A stretch of DNA of 61,976 nucleotides from positions 1 to 61,976 of the forward strand of contig NZ_WESC01000020.1 of assembly GCF_009184905.1 (NCBI RefSeq), in the 5' to 3' direction. Source of the stretch: Parvibaculum sedimenti (GTDB taxonomy: Bacteria > Pseudomonadota > Alphaproteobacteria > Parvibaculales > Parvibaculaceae). Position 1 is the first letter of the stretch; every line of letters begins with the position of its first letter. Made by a program: the position numbers and the translations under genes. The notes under the pieces were generated by a model. That model did no database searches, was not told the origin of the DNA, and worked only from the letters and a program-made list of their open reading frames with translations. Shown piece after piece: positions 54,428-61,976 of the stretch.

Positions 54428-54826
54428 TCAGAGCACCATTTGCGTCTGGGTCACGATAGCGGCGAGCTTTCCATCGCCGCGCGTGATGCGCGTTTGCCAG
54501 ACCATGAGCTTGCGTCCGCGATGAACCGGCGTGCACTGGGCAAGCGCCGTGTCCCCCAGCGGAACAGCGCTCAGGAAATTCGTCTTGCTTTCGATTGTCG
54601 TGGTCGAGGCGCTCGCGTCGAGGTTGAGGAAGGTCGCCATGCCGCCCAGCGTATCGGCGAGTGCCATGATCGCGCCGCCATGAAGAATGTCAGGGATGGT
54701 GCAGTGCTCCTTGCGGACGGCAAGCTTTGCCTCCACGCAATCCGGTGAAGCGGAGACAAGTTCGACTCCCATGAGGCTGGCAAAGGGCAGGGCATTTTGC
54801 CGAAGGATATCAAGTGCTTCCGTCAT
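54428..54826 (-). CDS. PaaI-type hotdog thioesterase
   Basis: This 132-residue hotdog-fold acyl-CoA thioesterase carries HGGAIMALADTLGGMATFLNL, the PaaI catalytic block (HGG plus Asp), preceded by AKLAVRKEHCTIPDILHGG and followed by TTTIESKTNFLSAV. Length fits a single hotdog domain working as a multimer in the cytosol. ATG 54826 is used rather than the TTG one codon earlier. The acyl-CoA substrate (phenylacetyl or medium-chain) is not determinable. Confidence 0.88.
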   Translation of the reverse strand: MTEALDILRQNALPFASLMGVELVSASPDCVEAKLAVRKEHCTIPDILHGGAIMALADTLGGMATFLNLDASASTTTIESKTNFLSAVPLGDTALAQCTPVHRGRKLMVWQTRITRGDGKLAAIVTQTQMVL

Positions 54827-55271
54827 CAAAATCCTCGTTTCTCACATTGAGACCGACGCGCAAAGTATCGGCGGTGCGGGTGTCGCAGAAGGGCCATGTC
54901 CGAAGTTGGGGTGGAGCCAATCGGCGGTCTTGCGATCACACAACTCGACGCAATTCCCAATGACGTGGGCCGGCTGCGAACGGACACTCGGGACGTTAGT
55001 GGGTGCAACCTGAGTAATCGCTTCGGGTCGTCGGCAGCGCTGGCGGCACAACCCAATTGGAAGGCGGCATCTCGGTAAAACGAGTGCCCCCCAAGCTCTG
55101 TCCGCAGAGCCGAGACGCCGTCTTCCAACCTGGGACAATCATTGTGCCACTCCTGGGGAGTTGGTGCCGCAATTCGATCGTCCCCGTTTCCGTGGAACGC
55201 TTTGGCTGTTCTTGCGTTTGGTCATACAGGGTTCCAGGGGGCGCTTTTATCCATAAGACGGGACGACTCCT
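54827..55271. other. Intergenic region without recognisable gene
   Basis: These 445 bp between the thioesterase and the transposase-derived gene contain only short biased frames. No RNA gene, repeat or strong terminator is recognised. Promoters for both flanking divergent genes are presumably inside. Confidence 0.5.
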
Positions 55272-55811
55272 ATGTCGGAACAGATTTCTTCTACGACGGC
55301 CTTTCCCGCAAACCTGAACGGGGTGTTCGACCGCGTCCGACAATCTCCGACCATCGGAGAAATCTTCGAATCCGAGGAACTGTCGCGCTCTCTGGTGGAG
55401 GCTGCGCGGTGGCCTCAGGGGCCCGAATGTCCGAGCTGCAAATCTGTGGGGGCCGCCTGCAAGCTGACGACGCGGCCGGGGCTCTGGACCTGCAAGGCGT
55501 GCCGCCGCTGCCAGTATAGCGCGACGTCCGGGACGCCGCTGCATGGAACGCGGGTGACGATCGCGGCCTGGTTGGTCCTCTTCCATGCGTTTGAGGTTCG
55601 CAAGCAGCGGCTGAGCGTTTCGCAGGTGAGCCACAAGCTCAATGTCTCGTACCTCACCGCAAAGAGCATGCTCCAGCGGCTTGATCAGCTGAAGACCGAG
55701 ATGCCGGAGATGGCGGACCGGCTGAGGTCGCAACTGATCGATCTGTCGGGCAGGCGCGAAGGTGTGATGCCGGCGATGGCAAGAATGGGTTCCGTCGTCA
55801 CGGGCGCCTAG
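55272..55811 (+). CDS. IS1595-like transposase N-terminal zinc-ribbon/HTH protein lacking the catalytic domain
   Basis: This is a 179-residue protein. Residues ~48-82 form a transposase zinc ribbon (CPSCKSVGAACKLTTRPGLW...CKAC) and residues ~88-140 the following helical region (TIAAWLVLFHAFEVRKQRLS...NVSYLTAKSMLQRL). Both match the start of IS1595/ISXO2-type transposases. The DDE nuclease domain that should follow is absent, and the frame ends with a unique 35-residue tail. No terminal inverted repeats or second fragment were noticed nearby. It may be a decayed element or a domesticated DNA-binding protein. Its stop shares a CTAG with the convergent receiver gene. Confidence 0.75.
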   Translation: MSEQISSTTAFPANLNGVFDRVRQSPTIGEIFESEELSRSLVEAARWPQGPECPSCKSVGAACKLTTRPGLWTCKACRRCQYSATSGTPLHGTRVTIAAWLVLFHAFEVRKQRLSVSQVSHKLNVSYLTAKSMLQRLDQLKTEMPEMADRLRSQLIDLSGRREGVMPAMARMGSVVTGA

Positions 55812-56200
55812 GCGGCGTCGCCGGGCTCCGCTTCGCTCTGGCCGCAGACGGGCCGCAAGAAGCTCATCAGTTTGGGAAGCTCAATGGGCTTCGCGAAGAC
55901 ATTGACTGCGCCGCATTCTGTATCCTGCGCGTATTGAAACGCTCCCGCATCGGCTGTCATCAGTATGATGACAGCGCGATGATCGAGGTTGCGGATCGCA
56001 TCGGCGACGCGCACGCCGTCCCAGCCGGGCATGTTGACATCGAGCATGATGACGCGCGGTCGGTGTTTTGTCATTTGCTCGAGGGCATGAAAGCCATCAT
56101 TCGCTGTGACGACATCGAAGCCGGCGCGGTTGAGATACTCGCTGATCTCCGAGAGTTGGTCTGGATCATCGTCGGCGATAAGAAGACATGAGCGCATCAT
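55808..56200 (-). CDS. Stand-alone response regulator receiver (CheY-like), 1
   Basis: This 130-residue single receiver domain has an acidic pocket LLIADDDPDQ (residues ~6-15), phosphorylated Asp in VIMLDVNMPGWDG (~54), Thr in IILMTADAG and Lys in VFAKPIELPKL. There is no output domain, so it acts through protein contacts. No kinase lies next to it, and a second lone receiver is 136 bp upstream in the same direction. The start at 56200 is the first of two adjacent ATG codons. Confidence 0.9.
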   Translation of the reverse strand: MMRSCLLIADDDPDQLSEISEYLNRAGFDVVTANDGFHALEQMTKHRPRVIMLDVNMPGWDGVRVADAIRNLDHRAVIILMTADAGAFQYAQDTECGAVNVFAKPIELPKLMSFLRPVCGQSEAEPGDAA

Positions 56201-56335
56201 AGGGCCCGATTGGTATTTGGTCGCGATGCCTCATGAGGCGCCGACCGCATTTAACGGCGGGTAAAAGGGGCGCGCTGGAAGGTGGGCGAACTCGACGTTG
56301 ATTTGTGGGATTTTGTCGAGCGCTTCGATTTCCGC

Positions 56336-56779
56336 TCAGCGAGGCTTGATCATCAATTCCAGCTGCGAGAGACGGAATGGCTTGCGCAATACGCCGCGCA
56401 AACGAATGCCATAAGCTTCGGCAAGAGCAGATGCGCTGGCAATCAGCGTAGGATGAGCGGCCGAGATCAGGATGACATCAAGCTCATTCTTGCGGTCGTA
56501 AGTCTTCAGCGCCCGGAGCGCTTCGATGCCGTCGAAATCGGGTATATGGAGATCGAGCAGCAACATTTCGGGCGCGAAATCGGAGACCATCGCTGAAAAA
56601 TCGGCCTGACGGACGCAAGCTTCGACGCTATATCCCTGACGATGTAGCGCTTCCGCGCATTCCTCGGAGAAGGATTCATCATCATCATAGATAAGCGCTC
56701 GCCTTGCGTTGGAAAGGTGCTCGCTTGCGGGCAAAGCATTCGTCACGGTGTGGGGATCATAGTCGGTGTTGTTGATCAT
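56336..56779 (-). CDS. Stand-alone response regulator receiver, 2
   Basis: This 147-residue protein has a ~25-residue N-terminal tail, then a receiver domain with acidic pocket IYDDDESF, phosphorylated Asp in LLLDLHIPDFDGIEAL, Ser in VILISAAHP and Lys in LRKPFRLSQL. It has no output domain. The start at 56779 (MINNTDYD) has GAGG about seven bases upstream. A longer frame to 56875 lacks such support. It is cotranscribed in orientation with the other receiver, and a phosphorelay shared between the two is conceivable. Confidence 0.87.
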   Translation of the reverse strand: MINNTDYDPHTVTNALPASEHLSNARRALIYDDDESFSEECAEALHRQGYSVEACVRQADFSAMVSDFAPEMLLLDLHIPDFDGIEALRALKTYDRKNELDVILISAAHPTLIASASALAEAYGIRLRGVLRKPFRLSQLELMIKPR

Positions 56780-56888
56780 GACAGTGCCTCGGTTCTGGAC
56801 TGCCACTATCCTGTGGGAGAGATGACGCCAATGCTCGCGCAAAAACGTCCAATTGTGTGAGCATTCGTAACTCATCCGAGAGCGGATT

Positions 56889-58646
56889 TCATCCGACGAG
56901 GACTGGAACCCCGCATTTCACACCTGTCACCGACATGTCCATGGTGCCGAGCCCGAGGCCGAGCGTGGTCAGCAGGCTGTTGATCGGCGCGTCGAGGGTC
57001 GACAAGACCGAGACGAGCGTGCTGGTGATCCCCGAGAGCAGCAGGTCGAGCAAGCCGAGACTGACGGTACCGAGAAGCGTCACGCTGGTATGGAGAGCGC
57101 CGGGCGCATTTTCCGCGATGAGCCTTCCATCGTTGCCGGTTGGTACTGTCTGGATCGTACTGGACTGGATGTCGTTGTCGGAGAAGGTGTGATCCTCCGG
57201 CCCGTGCGAGGCGACGCTCGCAGAGCCGGTGGCGTCGATCCTTGCGATAGGAAGTCCAAGCAACGTCACGTTGGCGACGGTGGCGGGCGTAACGGTGGGC
57301 GATGATGTAAAGTTCGCAAGGTCGCCGTCGGCGACAGTCCCGTATTTCAGCGAGACGGCCCCGCTCGTGCCCGTCAGCGTCACCATCTCGGGGCTGGTAC
57401 AGGGGATGGCTTTGATGGCCGCGGTGCCTTGCGCCGCCTCGATATAAAGTGGCAGATCGATATTCGTTGCGGTGATCGTGCTCAGAAGCAGCGTAGAGGA
57501 CGTATCTAACAACTGAACATCGGCGGCGAGACGGACCTGCGCGGTGTTGATCGACGTACCGACGCCGCCTGTTGCCGATTGAATACCTTCGCCAACCGCG
57601 AGCTTGAGCTTTATAGTTGTTCCGGTAATGGGAACAGTGAGTGTTGTGCCGAGGTTGATGACCTTTCCCGCGCCGCGCGCGCGCGCGGTTGCCGCGACGA
57701 GACCGTAAACATTGATTTCGGGGCTATCGCCTCCGCCGCCGAGTGTGCCGACCGTTCGGTCGATGATATCCGGTACGCTGACGAGTTGCGAAATCTTGAC
57801 CGAGCCATTGAGAGGCAGCTGGTTGAGAAGAAGCTTGAGGGCCGAGATTGCGCTTGAGACGCTGCCGCTTGCGAGTGTGCCGGACGAGTTCTGGAGCACA
57901 TTGAGGCCGGCATTCAAAATTTGTCCCACGGTTGCATCGGTGTTCAGCAGATCGCCATAAGTGCTGGTGGATGAGAGGCCAACCTGCGTTGCCAGTGCAT
58001 CGAGAAATGAAAGAGCGCTGATATTGGCGCCGAGAAGGCCGTTATAATCGACAGCCGAGAGAGAGACCGTCGTTCCGAGGAGCCCGCCAAGCAGTGCGTT
58101 GGCGATACCATCCTGAAGCTGCGCGAGGCGCGTTCCGGCCTGAAAAGTTGCAGTCGCTTTACGCATGGCAGTCGATTCTGCCGTGACGGTGATAGCGTTC
58201 GACCACCCCAACGCGCGCGCGAAATAGGTAGGCGCCTTCGCCGATGTTCTTACTTTGATGGCATTTGGATTTGGCGCGTTCTCCTGAAAGCGGTCGGATG
58301 CAGCTTTTGTTTCGTCCGGTGAATACACACCGGGGGTGGCAGAGACGAGAGTGGTAGCCACGTAGCCGTTTTCACTGAGGACTGAATCAATGGCGGTTGA
58401 AGCGGCCATCTGTGTCGCCGCCGTTGCGTCGAGATGCTGCGCGGCTGAAAGTGCCGCGGCATCGGTCACCGTCTGCAATGAGCGTCGCGCATAAAGAATA
58501 GAGCCCGCATCAATGACGACGGCGGCAATGGCAAGCACGAGGAAGATCGTTCCCGCAGCGATGATCGATATGGCGCCGCGCTCATCGCGTCGAAATCCCG
58601 CAAATGCTGCGAGTAAGGGCCAAAGTCCATATGTGCGTCGAGCCAT
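56889..58646 (-). CDS. TadG-like/TadE-family pilus-associated protein with large C-terminal domain
   Basis: This 585-residue protein starts with a basic segment and FRRDERGAISIIAAGTIFLV, the TadG/TadE-type prepilin-like N-terminus with one TM helix (~24-48). DAAALSAAQHLDA (quoted in part) follows, typical of Flp pilus assembly TadG. The remaining ~500 residues are Ser/Thr/Gly/Leu-rich and beta-prone, presumably periplasmic or extracellular. Unlike classical TadG, no von Willebrand A motif is obvious. No tad/cpa genes are nearby. It is divergent from a Gly-rich lipoprotein gene. Confidence 0.8.
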   Translation of the reverse strand: MARRTYGLWPLLAAFAGFRRDERGAISIIAAGTIFLVLAIAAVVIDAGSILYARRSLQTVTDAAALSAAQHLDATAATQMAASTAIDSVLSENGYVATTLVSATPGVYSPDETKAASDRFQENAPNPNAIKVRTSAKAPTYFARALGWSNAITVTAESTAMRKATATFQAGTRLAQLQDGIANALLGGLLGTTVSLSAVDYNGLLGANISALSFLDALATQVGLSSTSTYGDLLNTDATVGQILNAGLNVLQNSSGTLASGSVSSAISALKLLLNQLPLNGSVKISQLVSVPDIIDRTVGTLGGGGDSPEINVYGLVAATARARGAGKVINLGTTLTVPITGTTIKLKLAVGEGIQSATGGVGTSINTAQVRLAADVQLLDTSSTLLLSTITATNIDLPLYIEAAQGTAAIKAIPCTSPEMVTLTGTSGAVSLKYGTVADGDLANFTSSPTVTPATVANVTLLGLPIARIDATGSASVASHGPEDHTFSDNDIQSSTIQTVPTGNDGRLIAENAPGALHTSVTLLGTVSLGLLDLLLSGITSTLVSVLSTLDAPINSLLTTLGLGLGTMDMSVTGVKCGVPVLVG

Positions 58647-58870
58647 GTCTATTGCCTCCGTCAGTTCGATGATCTGCTGAACTGCGTCTCAAGTGAAGAG
58701 CGCCGACGTTTACGGATTCGTTAAAGCGCGGGTTCGGGCGGCATGTACAAAGGGTTCGATCACACATCTGCACAGATCAATACACCGATCACGGATTGGC
58801 AGGCCTACAAAGCGAACAGAGTCGGATCGATGGATGGTTTGATGAGTTTCAGCTTGGCAGGAGAATTGTC

Positions 58871-59968
58871 GTGATCAGGAAGGTTCTACTCGTATCCACC
58901 GCATGTGTTATGCTGGCGGCCTGCTCGAGCGATAAAATTTCTCTGGCATCGGAGGCTGGTGGCGGAGGATCGTCTGGTCAACCGGGCAGCAACGGCTCCA
59001 ATGGGTCCAACGGCTCGAATGGCTCGAATGGCTCGAATGGCAGTGACGGCGGTGTTCTTGGTTCCGGTGGAATGCTGAGCAGCGGCCTTGGAGTGACCGG
59101 AAGCGGCGGTGCGCTTTCCAATACTCTTGGGACAGATCTCCTGGGTGGCACAGTTGACGGGGCCTTGGGTAGCAACAACGCGATCAGCCAGATTCTCGGC
59201 GGCGGTTCGGGCGACGGCTCGGGCGGCCTCGTGCCGCAACTTGCGGCGGCGGTTGCCGGCGATCCCAATGCGACCGTGCTCGGCGAGGGCCTCGGCATCG
59301 GCGGTCCCAATGGTCTGATCGCCGATTTGACGGGGGCGGATATCGGCGGTGCCGTGCTTGGGACGCAGGGCGTGATTCCCGTCGGTCTCGCTGGGGGTAA
59401 TGATGGACTTCTTGGTACGCTCCTGGGTGGTCCCCTTGGCGGTGCGCCGCTGGCACCAGTCGTTCAGGCTCTGCCGACGTCCACGCTGACCGGCGCATTG
59501 GCACAAGTTCCTCAGCTCGGTGTGACGGGGGACGGCGGTGTCGTGGACGCGCTTCTGGGTGTGGATCTCGTTGGCAATCTGGTAGGCACGAGCGGTGGCG
59601 TGACGTCGGTTCTCGCCGGCGGCAGCAGTGGGGTGATCGGCGGTCAGATTCCCGCTGGACCGGCACCGCTCGAACCGGTCGGTGCGGCTGTGGTCGGTCT
59701 GCTCGACGTCGTTGCGGGCAACGCCTCGAGTCCTCTCGCCAATGTCACCTCGGCTCTGCCGGAGGGCTCTCTCCCGTTGGGGGACTCTGCTGTCGGGAGC
59801 TTGCTTGGAACAGTGTCGGGAGCGAGCGGTGGCGCGACGAGCTCGCCCGTCTCTGGCGCTCTCGCGCCGGTCACCAGCGCGGTCTCAACGGTCGTCGCGC
59901 CGGCTTCCGGCACCCTTGGCAGTGTGCCGGTGGTGGGCGGCCTCGTGACGGGACTTCTCGGCAAATAA
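58871..59968 (+). CDS. Gly/Leu/Ser-rich lipoprotein with collagen-like GSN repeats
   Basis: This 365-residue protein starts at GTG 58871 (AGGAG upstream), giving a lipoprotein signal with lipobox LAAC (Cys ~18). Six Gly-Ser-Asn triplets at about residues 39-56 look collagen-like. The rest is built of irregular LLGG/VLGG-type glycine-rich stretches (GGLLGGT-like, e.g. GNDGLLGTLLGGPLGG), suggestive of a surface-exposed or matrix protein. Similar Burkholderia proteins are called collagen-like triple-helix repeat proteins. A strong terminator follows. It is convergent with the TpsB gene. Confidence 0.75.
   Translation: MIRKVLLVSTACVMLAACSSDKISLASEAGGGGSSGQPGSNGSNGSNGSNGSNGSNGSDGGVLGSGGMLSSGLGVTGSGGALSNTLGTDLLGGTVDGALGSNNAISQILGGGSGDGSGGLVPQLAAAVAGDPNATVLGEGLGIGGPNGLIADLTGADIGGAVLGTQGVIPVGLAGGNDGLLGTLLGGPLGGAPLAPVVQALPTSTLTGALAQVPQLGVTGDGGVVDALLGVDLVGNLVGTSGGVTSVLAGGSSGVIGGQIPAGPAPLEPVGAAVVGLLDVVAGNASSPLANVTSALPEGSLPLGDSAVGSLLGTVSGASGGATSSPVSGALAPVTSAVSTVVAPASGTLGSVPVVGGLVTGLLGK
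58985..59047 (+). repeat. 9 bp coding repeat (GSN triplets)
   Basis: Six consecutive Gly-Ser-Asn codon triplets plus a GSD. The last three units are nearly identical at DNA level (GGCTCGAAT), the earlier ones differ in synonymous bases. Copy number is likely slippage-prone. Confidence 0.8.
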
Positions 59969-60021
59969 CAAATGGGCGCACCGCCGTCCAGCGCGCCCAT
60001 GAGAAGCATCTCGCGAAATGC

Positions 60022-60052
60022 AAAGGCCCGAACCCAGGTTCGGGCCTTTTTT
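60022..60052. terminator. Terminator between the lipoprotein and tpsB genes
   Basis: AAAGGCCCGAACC (60022-60034) and GGTTCGGGCCTTT (60037-60049) form a 12-13 bp stem followed by TTT. It sits between convergent genes and fits the lipoprotein transcript best. Confidence 0.85.
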
Positions 60053-60085
60053 CTGGGCTGCTCCGGGGCGGGAGGTCGGCCTTCG

Positions 60086-61756
60086 TCAGAGAGTGAGTTC
60101 CAGCGAGAGATAAAGCCGCGGATCCTTGTTGCCTCGGGAGGCGACGGGGCGGTTCAACGGCTTGTCGACTTCGACGCCCATGGCGAGCCATTGGCGGTTT
60201 GAGACCGTAACGCCGATACCCGTCGAGACGAGACGCGCGTTGCCTTGGCCGTCGACCGGCTTGTTATAGACCTGCGAATGGTCGAGGAATGTGTAGGGGG
60301 TGATCGACCAGCCACCGAGGATGTCGGTGTCGAGCCTATACTGTGCCTGCAACGAGGTGCCGTAACCGCTGTCACCGGACACCTCCGATGTGTCGTAGCC
60401 GCGGCCGAAATGCGCGCCGCCGAAGGCGATTTCTTCCGAGCTGTAGAGCGAGTCCGGGCTGTACTGGCCATCCACGCCCGCGTTCAGGCCGAACTTCGGC
60501 GTCACCGCATAGGCGAGATTGGCTGAAGCATGCGCTTTGAAGAACCAGGGTGTCGCGCCGAGCCGCGAATGCGGCCGATTGTCCGGCCCGCCGCCGAGGA
60601 TTCCGAGACCCTGCGTGACCCGGACACTGGATTTCAGCGCCACCGTATCGCTCAGTCGGCCCGCATAGGCGCCATCGACATAGCAGGCGCGGACGGCGTC
60701 CTGAGTGAGACGCTGGCCGTTCAGATCGTCATAAGCCTCAATCGCGTAACCGCCGACCGCTCCGTTGAGGTTGTGGCGTAGAGAGCGGATGAAGGGGTAG
60801 CTCAGAGCTGCATCGACTTCGCTGCTGCGGCTCGTCAGATCGTAGATGGGCGGGAGATGGCTTGCCTTTGAACGCGCGAAGGAGCCGCCGACTGTTGTTC
60901 GCAAGCCGCTCGAGCCAACGAAAGTTGAATAAGCGAGACGAAAATATTGCTGATCGGCGATACTGGGTGTCGCCAATGTGGTCAGCGAAAGCTGTTCGCC
61001 GTCACCCAGCACATCGTTCAGGGAGGCGGTCAAATAGGTCTGGAAGGGCGAGCTGTCAAGATTGGCGCGGTTGTCGACCGTGGTGTCGAGCGTAAACGGA
61101 CGATGCTCAACCGTGAGATCAAGCGTCGCTGCGCCGGTGTAGATGTTCATGCCGGACAATTGTCCACCGACCTTGACGCCTGGAATATCGCTCATCAGCA
61201 ACAAAAATCGTTCGAGCGTCGCTGTGGTGAGAGGCCTTTCCTTTGAAATGCGCTGGCTGAAGGTGTCGATGCTGCGTCGCGCAGCTTCGCTCTCGGTCTT
61301 GATCCGGATGTCGCCGATATAACCTTCGACGACACGGATGATGAGCGTCCCGCCTTGCACAACCTGCGGCGGAACGAAAGCGCGGCCCAGCGCATAGCCC
61401 TCGGCCTCATAGAGCTTGTTGATGCGGTCGAGTGCGGACTGCAGTTCACGGGCCGTTATCGGCTTGTTCAGGATGCCGTTGAATTGCCGGGCTAACCGGT
61501 CCTCGTCGACGACAGCCGCGCCGACGATGCGGACGCGCGCCACCCGAAAGTTGAGCACCCTGGTGGCGCCGTCGGGCAGACCAAGATGTTCCTGGAGCTT
61601 TGGTATCTCGCGACGGGGCAGTTCGGGTGAGGGAGCCGGGGGCGCGAGAATCGTTCCCGCGGAGGGCGTGTTGATGGCGATAGGTGCCGCAAACGCCGAA
61701 GTGGCGGCAAAGACCAGGCCCGATGTCGCCGTCAGCAGTTGTTTTCCGATCTTCAT
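60086..61756 (-). CDS. TpsB/ShlB/FhaC-family two-partner secretion outer-membrane transporter
   Basis: This 556-residue protein has a signal peptide (1-24, ending SAFA-AP), a Pro-rich linker and POTRA domains (~50-200; LNFRVARVRIVGAAVVDEDRL and GYALGRAFVPPQVVQGG in part). A 16-strand barrel follows, with the loop-6 motif seen as GRGYDTSEVSGDSGYG near 455. Such proteins export large TpsA exoproteins (adhesins, haemolysins) through the outer membrane. No TpsA gene is in the window. The start at 61756 follows GGAGGA. The frame to 61951 runs into the IS-like repeat. An insertion sequence begins 144 bp upstream and may separate it from its promoter or partner. Confidence 0.88.
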   Translation of the reverse strand: MKIGKQLLTATSGLVFAATSAFAAPIAINTPSAGTILAPPAPSPELPRREIPKLQEHLGLPDGATRVLNFRVARVRIVGAAVVDEDRLARQFNGILNKPITARELQSALDRINKLYEAEGYALGRAFVPPQVVQGGTLIIRVVEGYIGDIRIKTESEAARRSIDTFSQRISKERPLTTATLERFLLLMSDIPGVKVGGQLSGMNIYTGAATLDLTVEHRPFTLDTTVDNRANLDSSPFQTYLTASLNDVLGDGEQLSLTTLATPSIADQQYFRLAYSTFVGSSGLRTTVGGSFARSKASHLPPIYDLTSRSSEVDAALSYPFIRSLRHNLNGAVGGYAIEAYDDLNGQRLTQDAVRACYVDGAYAGRLSDTVALKSSVRVTQGLGILGGGPDNRPHSRLGATPWFFKAHASANLAYAVTPKFGLNAGVDGQYSPDSLYSSEEIAFGGAHFGRGYDTSEVSGDSGYGTSLQAQYRLDTDILGGWSITPYTFLDHSQVYNKPVDGQGNARLVSTGIGVTVSNRQWLAMGVEVDKPLNRPVASRGNKDPRLYLSLELTL

Positions 61757-61899
61757 TTTTTGTCCTCCGCTGATCCCATCGTCATTACGGCGACTGACCA
61801 TGCATTCGCTGGTTGCTTGAGCGAATGGTACAGGCGGAGAACTCCGCATAATGATGAGTCCTGTGTTCAATTTGAGTAACACGGCGGACAACATTAAAT

Positions 61900-61976
61900 G
61901 TAAGCGGTGTTTTGCCCCCACATTACCTCTGGCGTCGTGATCTGCGATCACCTTTTGATGGAAGATTGCAGGGAGT
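61900..61976. repeat. Right copy of 77 bp inverted terminal repeat, IS66-like element end
   Basis: This is the exact reverse complement of bases 1-77. Reading outward (rightward) it again starts GTAAGCGG. A possible coding start ATGGAAGATTGCAGG lies at 61958, which could be the first codons of an element gene cut by the window end. Because both window ends show the same element terminus, two oppositely oriented copies appear to flank the segment. Confidence 0.65.

Noticed and set aside
54842-55733. Minus-strand frames across the gap and the zinc-ribbon gene
   Set aside because: No start signals or motifs, and the overlap with a motif-bearing plus-strand gene makes them shadows.

Overview
The window is a GC-rich bacterial chromosome segment from an alphaproteobacterium. 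The combination of class II DAHP synthase, TIGR00730/LOG protein, separate psd-pssA genes, DUF1302 proteins with AraC-type regulators, a 17 kDa-surface-antigen-like protein and a tRNA-Val(CAC) integration site fits Hyphomicrobiales, perhaps a Parvibaculum-like genus. That placement is inferred from gene content only. Both ends are bounded by the same perfect 77 bp sequence in inverted orientation. It begins GTAAGCGG reading outward, as IS66-family termini do, so the segment most likely stops where two copies of one insertion sequence begin. The left copy interrupts an integrase gene beside tRNA-Val.

Layout. 1-640: IS end, broken integrase, tRNA-Val. 0.8-9.7 kb: housekeeping metabolism (DUF3047 protein, phosphatase, GNAT acetyltransferase, DUF2817 peptidase, succinate-semialdehyde dehydrogenase, RpiA, glutathione reductase, DAHP synthase). 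9.7-17.8 kb: three paralogous NADP-dependent MDR oxidoreductases around a MacA-MacB-NodT efflux operon, with palindromic intergenic repeats. 18-29.3 kb: NAD synthetase, GltX, citramalate synthase, RarD, LOG protein, LysM protein, Atm1-type ABC exporter, and the psd-pssA phosphatidylethanolamine pair. 29.3-37.4 kb: a possible signalling/envelope group with two methyltransferase-like proteins (one PilZ-fused), an MMPL/RND exporter, a membrane histidine kinase and UppP. 37.5-39.1 kb: a Gln/Arg-repeat surface protein. 39.2-44.7 kb: IlvD and a polyamine ABC transporter without its ATPase. 44.7-52.6 kb: a metal-dependent hydrolase and two copies of a divergent DUF1302/AraC-regulator module. 52.6-61.8 kb: small regulators, a Cache-domain protein, a thioesterase, a transposase-derived zinc-ribbon protein, two stand-alone receivers, a TadG-like protein, a Gly-rich lipoprotein and a TpsB transporter without its exoprotein.

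The most interesting system is the pair of DUF1302/AraC modules (45.8-52.6 kb). Both divergent intergenic regions carry four GG-starting half-sites with the same 10/12/10 bp spacing, at a nearly constant distance (140 and 147 bp) from the DUF1302 start codon. A 14-codon relic of a further DUF1302 3' end lies beyond the first copy. This suggests repeated duplication of an outer-membrane protein with its dedicated activator. A second candidate is the group at 29.5-36.5 kb, where both convergent signalling genes are preceded by near-matches to the alphaproteobacterial CtrA box.
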